64,000 nucleotides of DNA from Flavobacterium sp. 9R (GCF_902506345.1 NZ_LR733413.1:2853974-2917973); one strand, 5' to 3'; shown: positions 35,466-45,937, numbered from the stretch's first letter. The notes: generated from the sequence alone by a model not told the origin. Numbers and translations: made by a program.

Positions 35466-37019
35466 ATGATAAAAAATTTCAAATGGTTACTTATTGCTTC
35501 TTTGGCATTTGTAGCTTGTAATAATGATGATGAAGTAACGATTGATTCGAATTCATCAGATGGAAAGCCTTTAACAGCAGGTACTGCTGTGGTAACAAAA
35601 TATGTTGCTTTAGGAGATTCTTACGGGGCTGGTTTTAGTGATAATGCTTTGTTTAAATTAGCTCAAGAAGGATCGTATGCCAATTTGTTGGCCAACCAAT
35701 TTGCATTAGCAGGTGGAGGCGATTTTAAAACGCCATTTATGGCAGATAATGTTGGAGGTTTACTTTTGGGTGGAAACGTGATTTCGGGACCTAGGTTGTT
35801 TTTTAACGGAGCTGGTCCGGCTCCGGTTTCAGGAAAACCAACTACTGAAGTAACGACTAAATTAACTGGACCATTCAATAATTTAAGTGTTCCAGGTGCC
35901 AAAAGTTACCATTTGGTAGCTCCTGGTTATGGAAATGTAGCTGGAGTAGCTGCTGGTTCAGCTAATCCTTACTTTGCAAGATTTGCAACAACTGCCTCAA
36001 CAACCGTAGTTGCTGATGCTGTTGCTCAAGATCCTACTTTCTTTTCTTTGTGGATTGGAGGTAATGATGTTTTGGGTTATGCAACTTCTGGAGGGACTGG
36101 TAAAGATCAAAAAGGGAATTTAAATCCTGCTACATATGCAGCGAATGATATTACGGATCCATCTGTTTTTGCAAATGTATATTCTAATATCGTTAATGCA
36201 ATGACAGCCAAAGGTGCAAAAGGTATTGTGGCTAATTTGCCATACGTAACTGCTTTGCCATTTTTCACAACGGTGCCTACAAATGCAATTCCTGGATTGA
36301 GTCCCTCGCAAGCTGGTCAACTTAATCAGTTGTTTGGAGGAATAAATATGGCATTAGCTGGAGCAAGTTTGCCTGCTCGTTTTGCTACAATTGTTGCTGA
36401 TGATGGTAATCCAAAGACGACAGAAAGTAATCCTTTGCTTATTTTGGATGAATCTTTACCAAATATATCTGCACAAATTACAGCTGCCTTAACTCCTAGT
36501 TTAGGAGCTGGAACTGCAGCTGCTTTAGGAGGTCTTTATGGTCAAGCAAGACACGCAAGTAGTGCTGTCGGTAAACAAGATTTCATTCTATTAACGGCAA
36601 GAGGAGTTATTGGTACCCCTCAAGCTGGAGCGCCTGCTGGTTTTAATACTATTGGTGTAACGTTTCCAATGGGTGATGGCACAGCGTTAACTGCTACAGA
36701 GTTTTTGGAAATTAAAGCAGCAACCGATTCATATAATGCTACCATTAAGGCTGTAGCGGATGCAAAGGGATTGGCTTTTGTAGATTTGCGCCCAATTATG
36801 GATCAAATCGCAGGACCTGGATTAGTGTTTAATGGTTACAATACAACTTCAGCCTTTATATTTGGTGGTATGTTTTCATTAGATGGTGTGCATCCAAGCC
36901 CTCGAGGTTATGCTATCATATCTAATTATTTTGCACAAGCTATTAATGCAAAATATGGTTCGAACTTTAAAGATGTAAATGCCGGTCAATATCGTATTTT
37001 ATATCCAGCATCACTATAA
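35466..37019 (+). CDS. SGNH/GDSL hydrolase lipoprotein
   Basis: 517 aa. Lipobox LAFVACNNDDE (Cys near residue 18) anchors it in the outer membrane. SGNH blocks are all visible: VALGDSYGAGF (nucleophile Ser, block I, near residue 50), LSVPGAKSYH (block II), LWIGGNDVLGYAT (block III, Asn), and SLDGVHPSPRGYAI (block V, Asp and His). A large insertion separates blocks I and II. Likely an esterase or lipase on the cell surface, co-transcribed with the TonB receptor. Followed by a terminator. Confidence 0.9.
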   Translation: MIKNFKWLLIASLAFVACNNDDEVTIDSNSSDGKPLTAGTAVVTKYVALGDSYGAGFSDNALFKLAQEGSYANLLANQFALAGGGDFKTPFMADNVGGLLLGGNVISGPRLFFNGAGPAPVSGKPTTEVTTKLTGPFNNLSVPGAKSYHLVAPGYGNVAGVAAGSANPYFARFATTASTTVVADAVAQDPTFFSLWIGGNDVLGYATSGGTGKDQKGNLNPATYAANDITDPSVFANVYSNIVNAMTAKGAKGIVANLPYVTALPFFTTVPTNAIPGLSPSQAGQLNQLFGGINMALAGASLPARFATIVADDGNPKTTESNPLLILDESLPNISAQITAALTPSLGAGTAAALGGLYGQARHASSAVGKQDFILLTARGVIGTPQAGAPAGFNTIGVTFPMGDGTALTATEFLEIKAATDSYNATIKAVADAKGLAFVDLRPIMDQIAGPGLVFNGYNTTSAFIFGGMFSLDGVHPSPRGYAIISNYFAQAINAKYGSNFKDVNAGQYRILYPASL

Positions 37020-37044
37020 AAACCAAATGGACAATAACCAAATG

Positions 37045-37077
37045 AACCACCTGTATATAATGCAGGTGGTTTTTTTG
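37045..37077 (+). terminator. Terminator after the SGNH gene
   Basis: AACCACCTG (37045-37053) and CAGGTGGTT (37063-37071), loop TATATAATG, then T-run. Confidence 0.85.
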
Positions 37078-37159
37078 TTTTGAAAAATGAATTTGATGAA
37101 AGTGGAGGGGGGCTTTTGTGACTTTGATAAAAAATATCATTTTTTTTAAAAAAAAGGTG

Positions 37160-37190
37160 TTGATTATGTATTTTAAAAAATATATCTTTG
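37160..37190 (+). promoter_or_regulatory. atpD promoter
   Basis: TTG (37160-37162), 20-bp spacer, TATCTTTG (37183-37190), leaving a leader of about 75 nt before atpD. Confidence 0.55.
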
Positions 37191-37271
37191 CACACGGAAA
37201 AAAGCATCTGAAAGACCTGATTTTTGAAGATGAATTTCACAAACCTAAATAGCTATTTAATAAATACATAA

Positions 37272-38786
<1,515 letters not shown>

Positions 38787-38826
38787 AATCAGTTAGCAAT
38801 TAGAAGGTGGCAGTATGCAAATGGTG

Positions 38827-38861
38827 CTAATTACTAATTACTAATTACTAATCACTAAAAA
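38827..38861. repeat. Period-7 array directly before atpC
   Basis: ctaatta three times, ctaatca, ctaaaaa, ending one base before the atpC ATG. A diverged inverted counterpart (cagttag, caattag; about 38790-38803) lies after the atpD stop. The same ctaatta/ctaatca units bracket the S23 gene at 8062-8105. Confidence 0.85.
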
Positions 38862-38862
38862 A

Positions 38863-39144
38863 ATGATTTTAGAAATTGTATCAGCAGAAGCAAAATTATT
38901 TAATGGGGAAATTACTTCTATCACCCTTCCAGGTGTAGACGGAAGTTTTCAAATCTTAAATAATCACGCGCCAATTGTCTCGTTACTAAAACAAGGAACT
39001 GTAAAAATTGCAGCAAATAGTTTTGATTTTATAAGCGAAGGAGAAACTAAATTTAAAAAAGTTTCTAATCAATTATACACACTTGATATCGAGTCTGGAA
39101 CAATTGAAATGAAAGACAATAAATTAATTCTTTTAGCAGACTAA
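38863..39144 (+). CDS. atpC: ATP synthase F1 subunit epsilon
   Basis: 93 aa: only the N-terminal beta-sandwich of the epsilon subunit (LEIVSAEAKLFNGEITSITLPGVDGSFQILNNHAPIVSLL). The C-terminal helical hairpin that inhibits ATPase in E. coli (about 138 aa) is absent, as is common in Bacteroidota. It couples F1 rotation to the c-ring. Separated from atpD by a period-7 repeat array. Confidence 0.95.
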   Translation: MILEIVSAEAKLFNGEITSITLPGVDGSFQILNNHAPIVSLLKQGTVKIAANSFDFISEGETKFKKVSNQLYTLDIESGTIEMKDNKLILLAD

Positions 39145-39161
39145 GAGAATATAGAATAGAA

Positions 39162-39191
39162 AAGAAAGCCCAACAATTGTTGGGCTTTCTT
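39162..39191. terminator. Perfect-palindrome bidirectional terminator after atpC
   Basis: A 30-nt perfect inverted repeat centred on CAATTG, with A-run and T-run flanks, between convergent atpC and DoxX genes. Confidence 0.9.
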
Positions 39192-39194
39192 GTT

Positions 39195-39638
39195 TTATAT
39201 GCTTGATTGCTGTTGGTGATGTTTCCCAATTATGGTCAAGGCCGCTGCTATTAGCACTAAATTCTTGACAATATATTGTCCAATTAATGTTGGGCAAAAA
39301 AGCGTGGTGTCAAAGCATAATTTTGGAACGATAACTATTGGAAAAAAGGTTACGAGCATATGTAGCAACAAAAGTAGTATCACTATTGGCGTCCATTTTT
39401 TTATTAAAAGGCCAACCCCAATCATCATTTCTGCTATTCCTAATATAGGCACAAAAATGGAGGGTTCAAACCAATATACGGTTTCTTGAACTAATTGTTC
39501 TGCAGGGCTTGTTTCGAAGACTTTTAAAGCGCCAAACCATATGTATACAATAGCTAATGATACTCTCAGTAGTATTGCGCTGTAAATGTCTATTTTTCTA
39601 CTGAATTGACTATAAAAGGTGTTGAGTTGTGTTTCCAT
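39195..39638 (-). CDS. DoxX-family membrane protein
   Basis: 147 aa inner-membrane protein with four hydrophobic segments. DoxX-like features: LLRVSLAIVYIWFGALKVFETSPAEQLV in helix 1 and GIAEMMIGVGLLI in helix 2. Family roles range from thiosulfate:quinone oxidoreductase subunits to redox-stress complexes; none can be assigned here. A terminator hairpin (39660-39685) separates it from the upstream PAP2 gene, so it is probably its own unit. Confidence 0.8.
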   Translation of the reverse strand: METQLNTFYSQFSRKIDIYSAILLRVSLAIVYIWFGALKVFETSPAEQLVQETVYWFEPSIFVPILGIAEMMIGVGLLIKKWTPIVILLLLLHMLVTFFPIVIVPKLCFDTTLFCPTLIGQYIVKNLVLIAAALTIIGKHHQQQSSI

Positions 39639-39659
39639 AGTATTTGATTGAATTAAAAA

Positions 39660-39685
39660 CCTAACAGGGGCTCAATCCTGTTAGG
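39660..39685 (-). terminator. Terminator after the PAP2 gene
   Basis: CCTAACAGG (39660-39668) and CCTGTTAGG (39677-39685); on the minus strand the hairpin is followed by a T-rich run (gttttta). Confidence 0.75.
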
Positions 39686-39745
39686 CTGCATTGATAATAA
39701 AAGCAATAACCAATTGTTATATTACCAACTTTTTATTTTTGTTCT

Positions 39746-41302
39746 TTATTCAGCACCATCTGTTTTGGCTCTTGAAACTGCGAATGCACCAACAGTTTCA
39801 CCTAGTAGTAATCCTTTTTCACAATCGCTTCTATAGTGAATGGCTCCATATAGTCTTGAATTAGATGCCTCTTTGGCGAAGGCATTGAATTTTTCTTTTG
39901 ATTCAGGTAAGAGATGTGACAATACTGTTGCTGCAGCTGCGCTAAAGGTAGAATGACCAGAAACGTAAGCAGGGAAATTAGGTATTCCTGTTGTAGTTTT
40001 TATCGATGTGTCCATTTGTGAAGGTCTTGGGTTAAAATAGAAGTACTTGGCATCCCAACAACTAATGGCGGCATCCATCATAGCAAGATTAAGTAATGCC
40101 ATATTTCTTGCCCAGCGGATTTCACTGTAATTCTGTTGTGCAAAATGTTCTGTTGCAATGGCATTCCAATGTCCTGGAGGCGTGTAAGTACCAACCCCAT
40201 CTGCCCAAAAAGTCACAATTCGTTGTTGTTCTTTAGTGCTGCTGGTGCTAAATTTTTTTATCTCGGCCAGTTCTTTTGCAAAAGCCTCAGATTTTGTGGA
40301 TGGAGGTGGTACAGGACGGCTCGCTACTACATCAGCTGACGTCATTAAGAACGATTTTACATTTCCAAACAATGGAAGCATCGGTGGACGTTTTGGAGCA
40401 TCAAGAGAGATCCAAGGCGTTTCTCCTTTCGCAATAGTATTGGATTCTAATTGAGCCCATATTGCTGGTGTTCCTATTGCTACACCTGCTCCATCGCCAG
40501 CGGCTCTTGTTATGAATTTGGCAGCAATTTTTCTTCCTAGAGCAATTCCAGCTTCCACATCACTTCGAACGTTGGCTCCGCTAATGATTCGGTATAGTTT
40601 TTCTTCATCTGCTTTTTCTTGTATGTAAGCGATCTCTGTTGGGAATAGCAATTTTAGTAATTCTACGGTTACTCCAGACAGTACACCGTCTTCGGAAGGG
40701 TAGGCGGGTAAAGTACTTTTAGGAACTAATACTTGTAAGGTTGCATCTACAGTGTAGGGAGCGGCTCTATTGTATAATTTTTTGTAATGCCAAGCTGAAA
40801 TTAATGCGTCATATTGTGCGGCACTTACATACGCATAGGCTCTTGCTGCATAAGGTGGATTTGAAAAGGGAAATTGCGGGTACCCGAATGGATTTGCAGC
40901 AGAAGGCGCAGGATACGTTCCGTCTTCGTTTTGATAGGGTGGACGATTGTACCTAGCAACCAAGGTGCGCATAATTTCATTCCAGCGTAAAACACCGCCC
41001 ACTCGCCAATAGGCAATGATCTTTTTTTGTTCTTCGGTTATAGCTGCTTGGTAGCTTTTGATTTCGTTAATTTCTCGAGTGTAGGCAGCTGTATTTGTTG
41101 CTGCTGGAACATCGATAGAGAATTCATCAGGCGCTGTTAGTAAAATTGGTTTCCAAGTGCCGCCGTTTGCATCGATATTGGTTGGGTTTAAAGCCTGAAA
41201 ATTATCATTATGTTCTGTAACCTCTTCACTACAAGAAAAAACAAATAAAGACAGACAGATAATAAGACTATTTAAAAGAGAGTGGTATAGTTTAGTTTTC
41301 AT
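39746..41302 (-). CDS. PAP2-superfamily / vanadium-haloperoxidase-like lipoprotein
   Basis: 518 aa. Lipobox SLFVFSCSEE (Cys near residue 24). The C-terminal third has the PAP2/V-haloperoxidase triad: K and RP in KYFYFNPRPSQMD, SGH in PAYVSGHSTFS, and SRxxxGxHxxxD-type NSRLYGAIHYRSDCEKG. The long helical N-terminal part resembles bacterial vanadium-dependent haloperoxidase-like proteins rather than small PAP2 lipid phosphatases. Phosphatase and haloperoxidase activities cannot be separated by reading. The start at ATG 41302 overlaps the upstream barrel gene by 11 bp, so it is the last gene of a three-gene operon. Confidence 0.88.
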   Translation of the reverse strand: MKTKLYHSLLNSLIICLSLFVFSCSEEVTEHNDNFQALNPTNIDANGGTWKPILLTAPDEFSIDVPAATNTAAYTREINEIKSYQAAITEEQKKIIAYWRVGGVLRWNEIMRTLVARYNRPPYQNEDGTYPAPSAANPFGYPQFPFSNPPYAARAYAYVSAAQYDALISAWHYKKLYNRAAPYTVDATLQVLVPKSTLPAYPSEDGVLSGVTVELLKLLFPTEIAYIQEKADEEKLYRIISGANVRSDVEAGIALGRKIAAKFITRAAGDGAGVAIGTPAIWAQLESNTIAKGETPWISLDAPKRPPMLPLFGNVKSFLMTSADVVASRPVPPPSTKSEAFAKELAEIKKFSTSSTKEQQRIVTFWADGVGTYTPPGHWNAIATEHFAQQNYSEIRWARNMALLNLAMMDAAISCWDAKYFYFNPRPSQMDTSIKTTTGIPNFPAYVSGHSTFSAAAATVLSHLLPESKEKFNAFAKEASNSRLYGAIHYRSDCEKGLLLGETVGAFAVSRAKTDGAE

Positions 41303-42218
41303 TTTCCGTAGATTTTTTTTCAAAATTGATAATATAAAATAAGCCTCCATAAACGGTTTTGGATTGTCCAACATTTTTACCTTCAGCTACATAATTATAG
41401 CCTCCTATAAAGGATAACTCGGGTATGTTTTTGAGTGTGTATTTTGTGTTTATGCCATATCGTATGGCATTCATAGTGTTGCTTGGGAAAGGCATATTGT
41501 TTTTGGTAATGTCAAAACCTCCTTTTTGTGTTACCCAGTTATCAATTATAAATTCGGCTATTAATCGATTAGAGCGATAGCCTGTTCTAAAATTAACCGA
41601 AATAGCATCTGGCATATTCACTTTATTTGAATAGATGATTTCGTCATTCGTTAAATAGGAATTTCTTTCAATTGTAACGTTTGCTCTTTTTATATAAGCT
41701 CCAGAAAGGGTACTGAAAAAATTACCTCTTTGAAAATCTCCCATAACTCGTAATGTCCCTGTTTTGCTTCCAAGGCCCAAGCTCAAGGGTAAATAATCGA
41801 CAGCATAATTGGATAGTGGAGTAGAATAGCTCCCAATAAAATAAATGGAATAGGTGTTTTTTCCAATTGTTTTTTCAATTGGCATGTATTTTAAAGTTAA
41901 AGTAAGGTCTTGTATTCCTTTTTGACCTTTCATTGTTCCTTCAGAAGTATTTGTTTTTACATATGGCAAACTAAACAATAGATTCAATTTGTCCGAAATT
42001 CCGTAATTACCCATTACTGCTAATGATTTTGTGCTTACAGTTCCAAGATTTAAATTGGTTCTTTTGAAATTACCTTCCCAGTAGTTATCCCAACTGCTGT
42101 ATTGGTATATTGCTCCTGTGCAAAAGTTGTTTTTACTCATCATTATCCCGTCAATTTCGGTTTGAGCTTTTATGTGTAAGAATGTCATTAAGAGACAACT
42201 TAAAATGATTTTTTTCAT
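41292..42218 (-). CDS. Outer-membrane beta-barrel protein (transporter-like)
   Basis: 308 aa with a signal peptide (about 18 residues ending HIKAQ). Repeating amphipathic strands with turn residues (YGISDKLNLLFSLPYVKTN, GIQDLTLTLKYMP, YSIYFIGSYSTPLSNY) fit the MetA/phenol-degradation-type outer-membrane channel group. Substrate unknown. It overlaps the downstream PAP2 gene and follows a second barrel gene at 29 bp. Confidence 0.75.
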   Translation of the reverse strand: MKKIILSCLLMTFLHIKAQTEIDGIMMSKNNFCTGAIYQYSSWDNYWEGNFKRTNLNLGTVSTKSLAVMGNYGISDKLNLLFSLPYVKTNTSEGTMKGQKGIQDLTLTLKYMPIEKTIGKNTYSIYFIGSYSTPLSNYAVDYLPLSLGLGSKTGTLRVMGDFQRGNFFSTLSGAYIKRANVTIERNSYLTNDEIIYSNKVNMPDAISVNFRTGYRSNRLIAEFIIDNWVTQKGGFDITKNNMPFPSNTMNAIRYGINTKYTLKNIPELSFIGGYNYVAEGKNVGQSKTVYGGLFYIINFEKKSTENEN

Positions 42219-42247
42219 TTAAATAATCAAAAGGGTTAGTACTATTT

Positions 42248-43450
42248 TTACGAGTGGGGAGTGGGTGTAACACTAAACTTTTTGTTCAAATTAAAACGAT
42301 ACGAATAGCCAATGTTAATGGAGTAATCTGCAAATGCTGCATCTCCTTGAACGTGAACATATTTACTTGGGTCCGTGATTACCGAATTTTGTAAGTTTTG
42401 ACTAGCGATGTCTGCCGCACTTTGAATGCGGTTTTTAACTATGTTATAAGGTATAAATAAACTAAAGCCGTGCTTTCCTAGGCGATAGGAAATTCCGTAT
42501 TCAATGGCAATAACATAACCAGGTCTTCTATAAGCTACTTGACCTCCAAAGGCATCATAGGCAGGTATTCCTTCAAATCTTCCTGCTAATGAAATGGATA
42601 GATTTTCTTTCTTATCTACGGCAGCTACTACTCCTAAACGGCCAAAATATTGATCGGGTGAGGCGTAAATTTCGTAGCCTTCTAGTCCTACTTTTGGTGC
42701 AGATTTGAACGTGCCATTTGATTCTTGAGGATTGAATAAGTAATAGCCGTTCAAAAAGCCATAAAGTCTTCCCGATAGTTTTCGGAATGCTTGTATTTCA
42801 ACGGTATACCCTACTCCGCCATCACCAGGTTGAATGGCTTGGTCCATGACTACGTTTTGAGTAGTGCCGTTGGCTTGTGGGGCATCATCTCTGCGGTCGT
42901 GACTGCCGTTGTTAAGTTTTATCCCTAATCCAATCATAACATTTCCTTTGGTTACTTTGGTAGGGTCGAATGCCCAAAAATTGGCGCTTAAACGTACATC
43001 GGCTAAACCATCAGCAAAAACACTATATCTTAGGGTGTCTTTTGTTGGAGCGGTTTGTCTCAAAACTTGTGATCGTTCGTTGTGTACGTATGGAATTGTT
43101 GCGTTTAATTGGATTCTATTGGTTAGTCCATACGAAAAATTCAAATCTATGGCGTGCGAATAAATGTTTACAGCGTTTCCAAGTTCTTTGCCGTTAGCAT
43201 CGTGTCCGCCACCGGTAGTTTGTCTCTCTAGTTGTTCTTCCTTTCCAACAAAATGGCGCCAAGAATGAAAATACCTATAGTTCGTACCTACTTGAAATTC
43301 TCCTTCTTCAAGGTTATATGAATTGGTAGCATTCATATTTTGTCCCCCCATTTGTCTTACGGCAACACAGCCTTGTGCAGCGACTTTAGAAATCAGCAAT
43401 AAACTGATTATGGTTATGTAGCTATGTAATTTGCGTAATAGTATTGGCAT
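42248..43450 (-). CDS. Outer-membrane beta-barrel protein, first gene of the PAP2 cluster
   Basis: 400 aa with a signal peptide (about 25 residues ending KVAAQ). The mature start GCVAVRQMGGQ is followed by strands such as EFQVGTNYRYFHSWRHFVGK and LNFSYGLTNRIQLNATIPYVHNERSQ and ends with YSFRFNLNKKFSVTP. Similar organisation to the next gene, so the two may be distant paralogues. Histidine-rich loops (HSWRHF, GGGHDANG) could bind metal (speculation). No promoter box is clear upstream. Confidence 0.72.
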   Translation of the reverse strand: MPILLRKLHSYITIISLLLISKVAAQGCVAVRQMGGQNMNATNSYNLEEGEFQVGTNYRYFHSWRHFVGKEEQLERQTTGGGHDANGKELGNAVNIYSHAIDLNFSYGLTNRIQLNATIPYVHNERSQVLRQTAPTKDTLRYSVFADGLADVRLSANFWAFDPTKVTKGNVMIGLGIKLNNGSHDRRDDAPQANGTTQNVVMDQAIQPGDGGVGYTVEIQAFRKLSGRLYGFLNGYYLFNPQESNGTFKSAPKVGLEGYEIYASPDQYFGRLGVVAAVDKKENLSISLAGRFEGIPAYDAFGGQVAYRRPGYVIAIEYGISYRLGKHGFSLFIPYNIVKNRIQSAADIASQNLQNSVITDPSKYVHVQGDAAFADYSINIGYSYRFNLNKKFSVTPTPHS

Positions 43451-43706
43451 AATGATTTGTTTTACAGCAAAACATAACTTTTATGCAATCATTCTTGAAA
43501 GAACAATTTTCATAATAGTCTCGTTTTCTGTGCTCTACTTTTTTGAAAATAGAGATTGGATTAGTTTAATTTGAAATGTTTTGAACTGAAGAGCTCTTTT
43601 TTATTTATTGATGTCAAAACACGGCACTGAATAAGTTGTAGCCAGTGAGATTATGACCACTATCGAGTAATCTTAATTTGTTTTGAATCGAATAAAATAA
43701 AACGAA

Positions 43707-44249
43707 TTAAACTAAGTCTGGAGGAGAAAAAGGTAAATTGAAATAGCCACAAACTGGTTTCGTGATTTGTGTTTTTTGAAAAGAAACTTTGGCTATCTGA
43801 TGCGTAGAAGGTGTACTAATTGATAAAGGTTTTGTAACCAAATAATCAGTTACAACCGTTTTTAATAGTTTTTTTGCAGGCGATTCTTTTGAAGGGGAAT
43901 CATCAAATAATTGTTGATTTACAAGGTTTGTGAGCTCAGAACTTATCTTGTCTTGATGCGTGTTTGGTAAATAATACAAGTACAGGATGTTGTTTTTTAT
44001 ACGTTTTTTAAAAACATGATAATATGTATTGTTGATTTCTATGTTTTGGTTTACGTATTCAAAGTCTGTGTCTTGTACAAAAGAATAAATGGAAGCGTTT
44101 ACTTCAAGAACTTGGTATTCAGTAGTTGCTTTTTCTTGCATACTTGAGACCCATTGGTGTTCTTCTTTTTGATGAAATAGAAGATAGTACCCTATTACAT
44201 TGTAAAATAAGGAGGCAATTAGAAATACCGATGCCAAGCGTTTCATCAT
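43707..44249 (-). CDS. Hypothetical membrane-anchored protein
   Basis: 180 aa. One N-terminal hydrophobic segment (about residues 5-24) without a cleavage site or lipobox, so probably anchored with the rest in the periplasm. The C-terminus KPVCGYFNLPFSPPDLV holds a lone Cys and a PP motif. I do not recognise it. It is 257 bp upstream of the two-barrel/PAP2 operon on the same strand; the gap (43451-43706) holds no feature I can support. A near-consensus -7 box (TACTTTCG on the minus strand) precedes it. It might act with the operon (inference). Confidence 0.6.
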   Translation of the reverse strand: MMKRLASVFLIASLFYNVIGYYLLFHQKEEHQWVSSMQEKATTEYQVLEVNASIYSFVQDTDFEYVNQNIEINNTYYHVFKKRIKNNILYLYYLPNTHQDKISSELTNLVNQQLFDDSPSKESPAKKLLKTVVTDYLVTKPLSISTPSTHQIAKVSFQKTQITKPVCGYFNLPFSPPDLV

Positions 44250-44412
44250 GCTCCGAAAGTAAAAAACAAAATGATTGATTTCGTGTTGTTTAGTGTTTTT
44301 TAAGTTTTTTTTAACATTAAAAAAATTTATAGTAAATTTTTATTATTAAAAAGTTAAGAATATTTCAGTAATTTTTTCTAATTACTTGTTTTTATTAAAT
44401 GACCAAAGCGAA

Positions 44413-44441
44413 TTGTGTTTTTAAAAAAGTCCTTATTTTTG
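44413..44441 (+). promoter_or_regulatory. bioF promoter
   Basis: TTG (44413-44415), 18 bp, TATTTTTG (44434-44441), 7 bp before the bioF ATG, implying a nearly leaderless transcript. This excludes the longer in-frame GTG start at 44415. Confidence 0.55.
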
Positions 44442-44447
44442 TTGACT

Positions 44448-45602
44448 ATGAAACAGCTTCCTCAGCCTCTTGAACAAAAGTTAGCCGCCAGACAAGAGCA
44501 AAATGCGCTTAGAAAATTGCCTTTGGCTAACCAATTAATCGATTTTGCATCAAATGATTATTTAGGTTTTGCAAAATCGGAAGCTATTTTTACTGCCACT
44601 CACCAATATTTAGTTAATCATAATTGCATAATTAATGGAGCAACAGGTTCGCGATTGCTTTCTGGGAATCATACTTTGTATCCTACTACAGAAACTTTTG
44701 TAGCCGCTTTTCATCAAGCACCATCTGCTTTACTTTTTAACTCAGGCTATGATGCCAATGTTGGTTTTTTTAGTGCTGTACCTCAAAAAGGAGATTATAT
44801 TTTGTATGATGAATTGTGCCATGCTTCTATACGAGATGGAATTCAATTATCTCATGCCAAAAGGTATAAATTCAAACATAATGATTTTGAAGATTTGGAA
44901 CGACTTATTTTGAAGTTCCAGTCTCCGGAAAATCAGCATTCCACTACCATTTATGTAGTTACGGAAAGTGTTTTTTCTATGGATGGAGACTGTCCAAATT
45001 TAGAAGAACTGGTTCAAGTAACCACAAAACATAATTGCTATTTAGTTATTGATGAAGCACATGCGTTGGGGGTTTTTGGTGAAAAAGGAGAAGGATTGGT
45101 GCAATTTTTGGGTTTACAAGAGCGTTTTTTTGCACGTATTGTTACTTTTGGAAAGGGCTTAGGTTGTCATGGTGCTGTTGTTCTTGGCTCAGAGGCTTTA
45201 AGCAGTTATTTGGTCAATTTTGCCCGAAGTTTTATATACACTACAGGACTTTCTCCGCATTCGGTTGCAACAATTCTTAATGCTTATCAGGAGTTGGATG
45301 CTAAAGCAGCAGCAATTGGTGAATTGAAAGACCGAATTAATTTTTTTAATCAAGAAAAAAGTCGCTTCAGTTTGAAACCGCTTTTCGTTAGAAGTAAATC
45401 AGCTATTCAATCGGCAATAATTCCAGGAAATTCTAATGTAAAAGCCATTGCAAAACAACTTCAAGACAAAGGATTTGATGTAAAACCCATACTTTCTCCC
45501 ACGGTTCCCGCCGGACAAGAGCGCTTGCGTTTTTGTTTACATAGCTACAATACCGAAGCTCAAATTTCGGAGATTTTACATTGTTTGTCTTTGCTTCTCT
45601 AA
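44448..45602 (+). CDS. bioF: 8-amino-7-oxononanoate synthase
   Basis: PLP enzyme condensing pimeloyl-ACP/CoA with L-alanine in biotin synthesis; cytosolic. 384 aa from ATG 44448. Family marks: IDFASNDYLGFAKS, GATGSRLLSGNH, VTESVFSMDGDCPNLEEL, VIDEAHALGVFGEKGEG and the Schiff-base lysine in TFGKGLGCHGA (near residue 240). The other biotin genes lie 3.2 kb downstream (bioD, bioA), with four unrelated genes and a small ORF in between. Confidence 0.93.
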   Translation: MKQLPQPLEQKLAARQEQNALRKLPLANQLIDFASNDYLGFAKSEAIFTATHQYLVNHNCIINGATGSRLLSGNHTLYPTTETFVAAFHQAPSALLFNSGYDANVGFFSAVPQKGDYILYDELCHASIRDGIQLSHAKRYKFKHNDFEDLERLILKFQSPENQHSTTIYVVTESVFSMDGDCPNLEELVQVTTKHNCYLVIDEAHALGVFGEKGEGLVQFLGLQERFFARIVTFGKGLGCHGAVVLGSEALSSYLVNFARSFIYTTGLSPHSVATILNAYQELDAKAAAIGELKDRINFFNQEKSRFSLKPLFVRSKSAIQSAIIPGNSNVKAIAKQLQDKGFDVKPILSPTVPAGQERLRFCLHSYNTEAQISEILHCLSLLL

Positions 45603-45679
45603 AAAAATTACACTTCATAAGTCTTGTGTTTTCTGGGTTTTTTGAAAAAAACAAAAAAATTTTGTAACGTTTTTATTTG

Positions 45680-45704
45680 TTGATTACTTACGAGTCGTAA
45701 TCAA
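45680..45704. promoter_or_regulatory. Operator-like inverted repeat before the small ORF
   Basis: TTGATTAC (45680-45687) and GTAATCAA (45697-45704) are perfect 8-bp arms; the interior holds a second small repeat TTACG-AGT-CGTAA. It lies 46 bp upstream of the 59-codon ORF. Confidence 0.4.
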
Positions 45705-45750
45705 ATAATTTAGCTATCGTTTTAATCATCAATCCAAAAAATCAAAACCC

Positions 45751-45930
45751 ATGAAAAATGTAAAAACACAATCCCAAAACCAAATCTTTTATGTATTACT
45801 TTTTTTAGCTGGAATTAGCTTAGGTTATAGTCTAGTAAAAGAGTTTGTATTTGAGAAACCAGAAAACGGTTTATTACTAATCACTGCATGCTGTTTGTTA
45901 GCTAGTAATTCCTCAACAAAGAATAAATAG
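45751..45930 (+). CDS. Small membrane protein, 59 aa
   Basis: Starts MKNVKTQSQNQIFYVLLFLAGISLGYSLVKE and ends with NSSTKNK. One hydrophobic helix (about residues 12-28) followed by a short charged turn and a second hydrophobic stretch (LLLITACCLLAS, about 41-52), so two possible membrane segments. No family recognised. Supported by an inverted repeat upstream, a clean ATG and an A-rich upstream stretch typical of flavobacterial initiation; not proven to be expressed. It is separated from the downstream TraB/GumN gene by 91 bp of ATCA-rich repeats. Confidence 0.5.
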   Translation: MKNVKTQSQNQIFYVLLFLAGISLGYSLVKEFVFEKPENGLLLITACCLLASNSSTKNK

Positions 45931-45937
45931 TAGGCTA

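Noticed and set aside
40825..41016. Open frames on the opposite strand and in other frames of the PAP2, ATP synthase, TonB and ileS genes
   Set aside because: They lie inside well-supported genes, lack initiation context and encode no recognisable domain; they are shadows.
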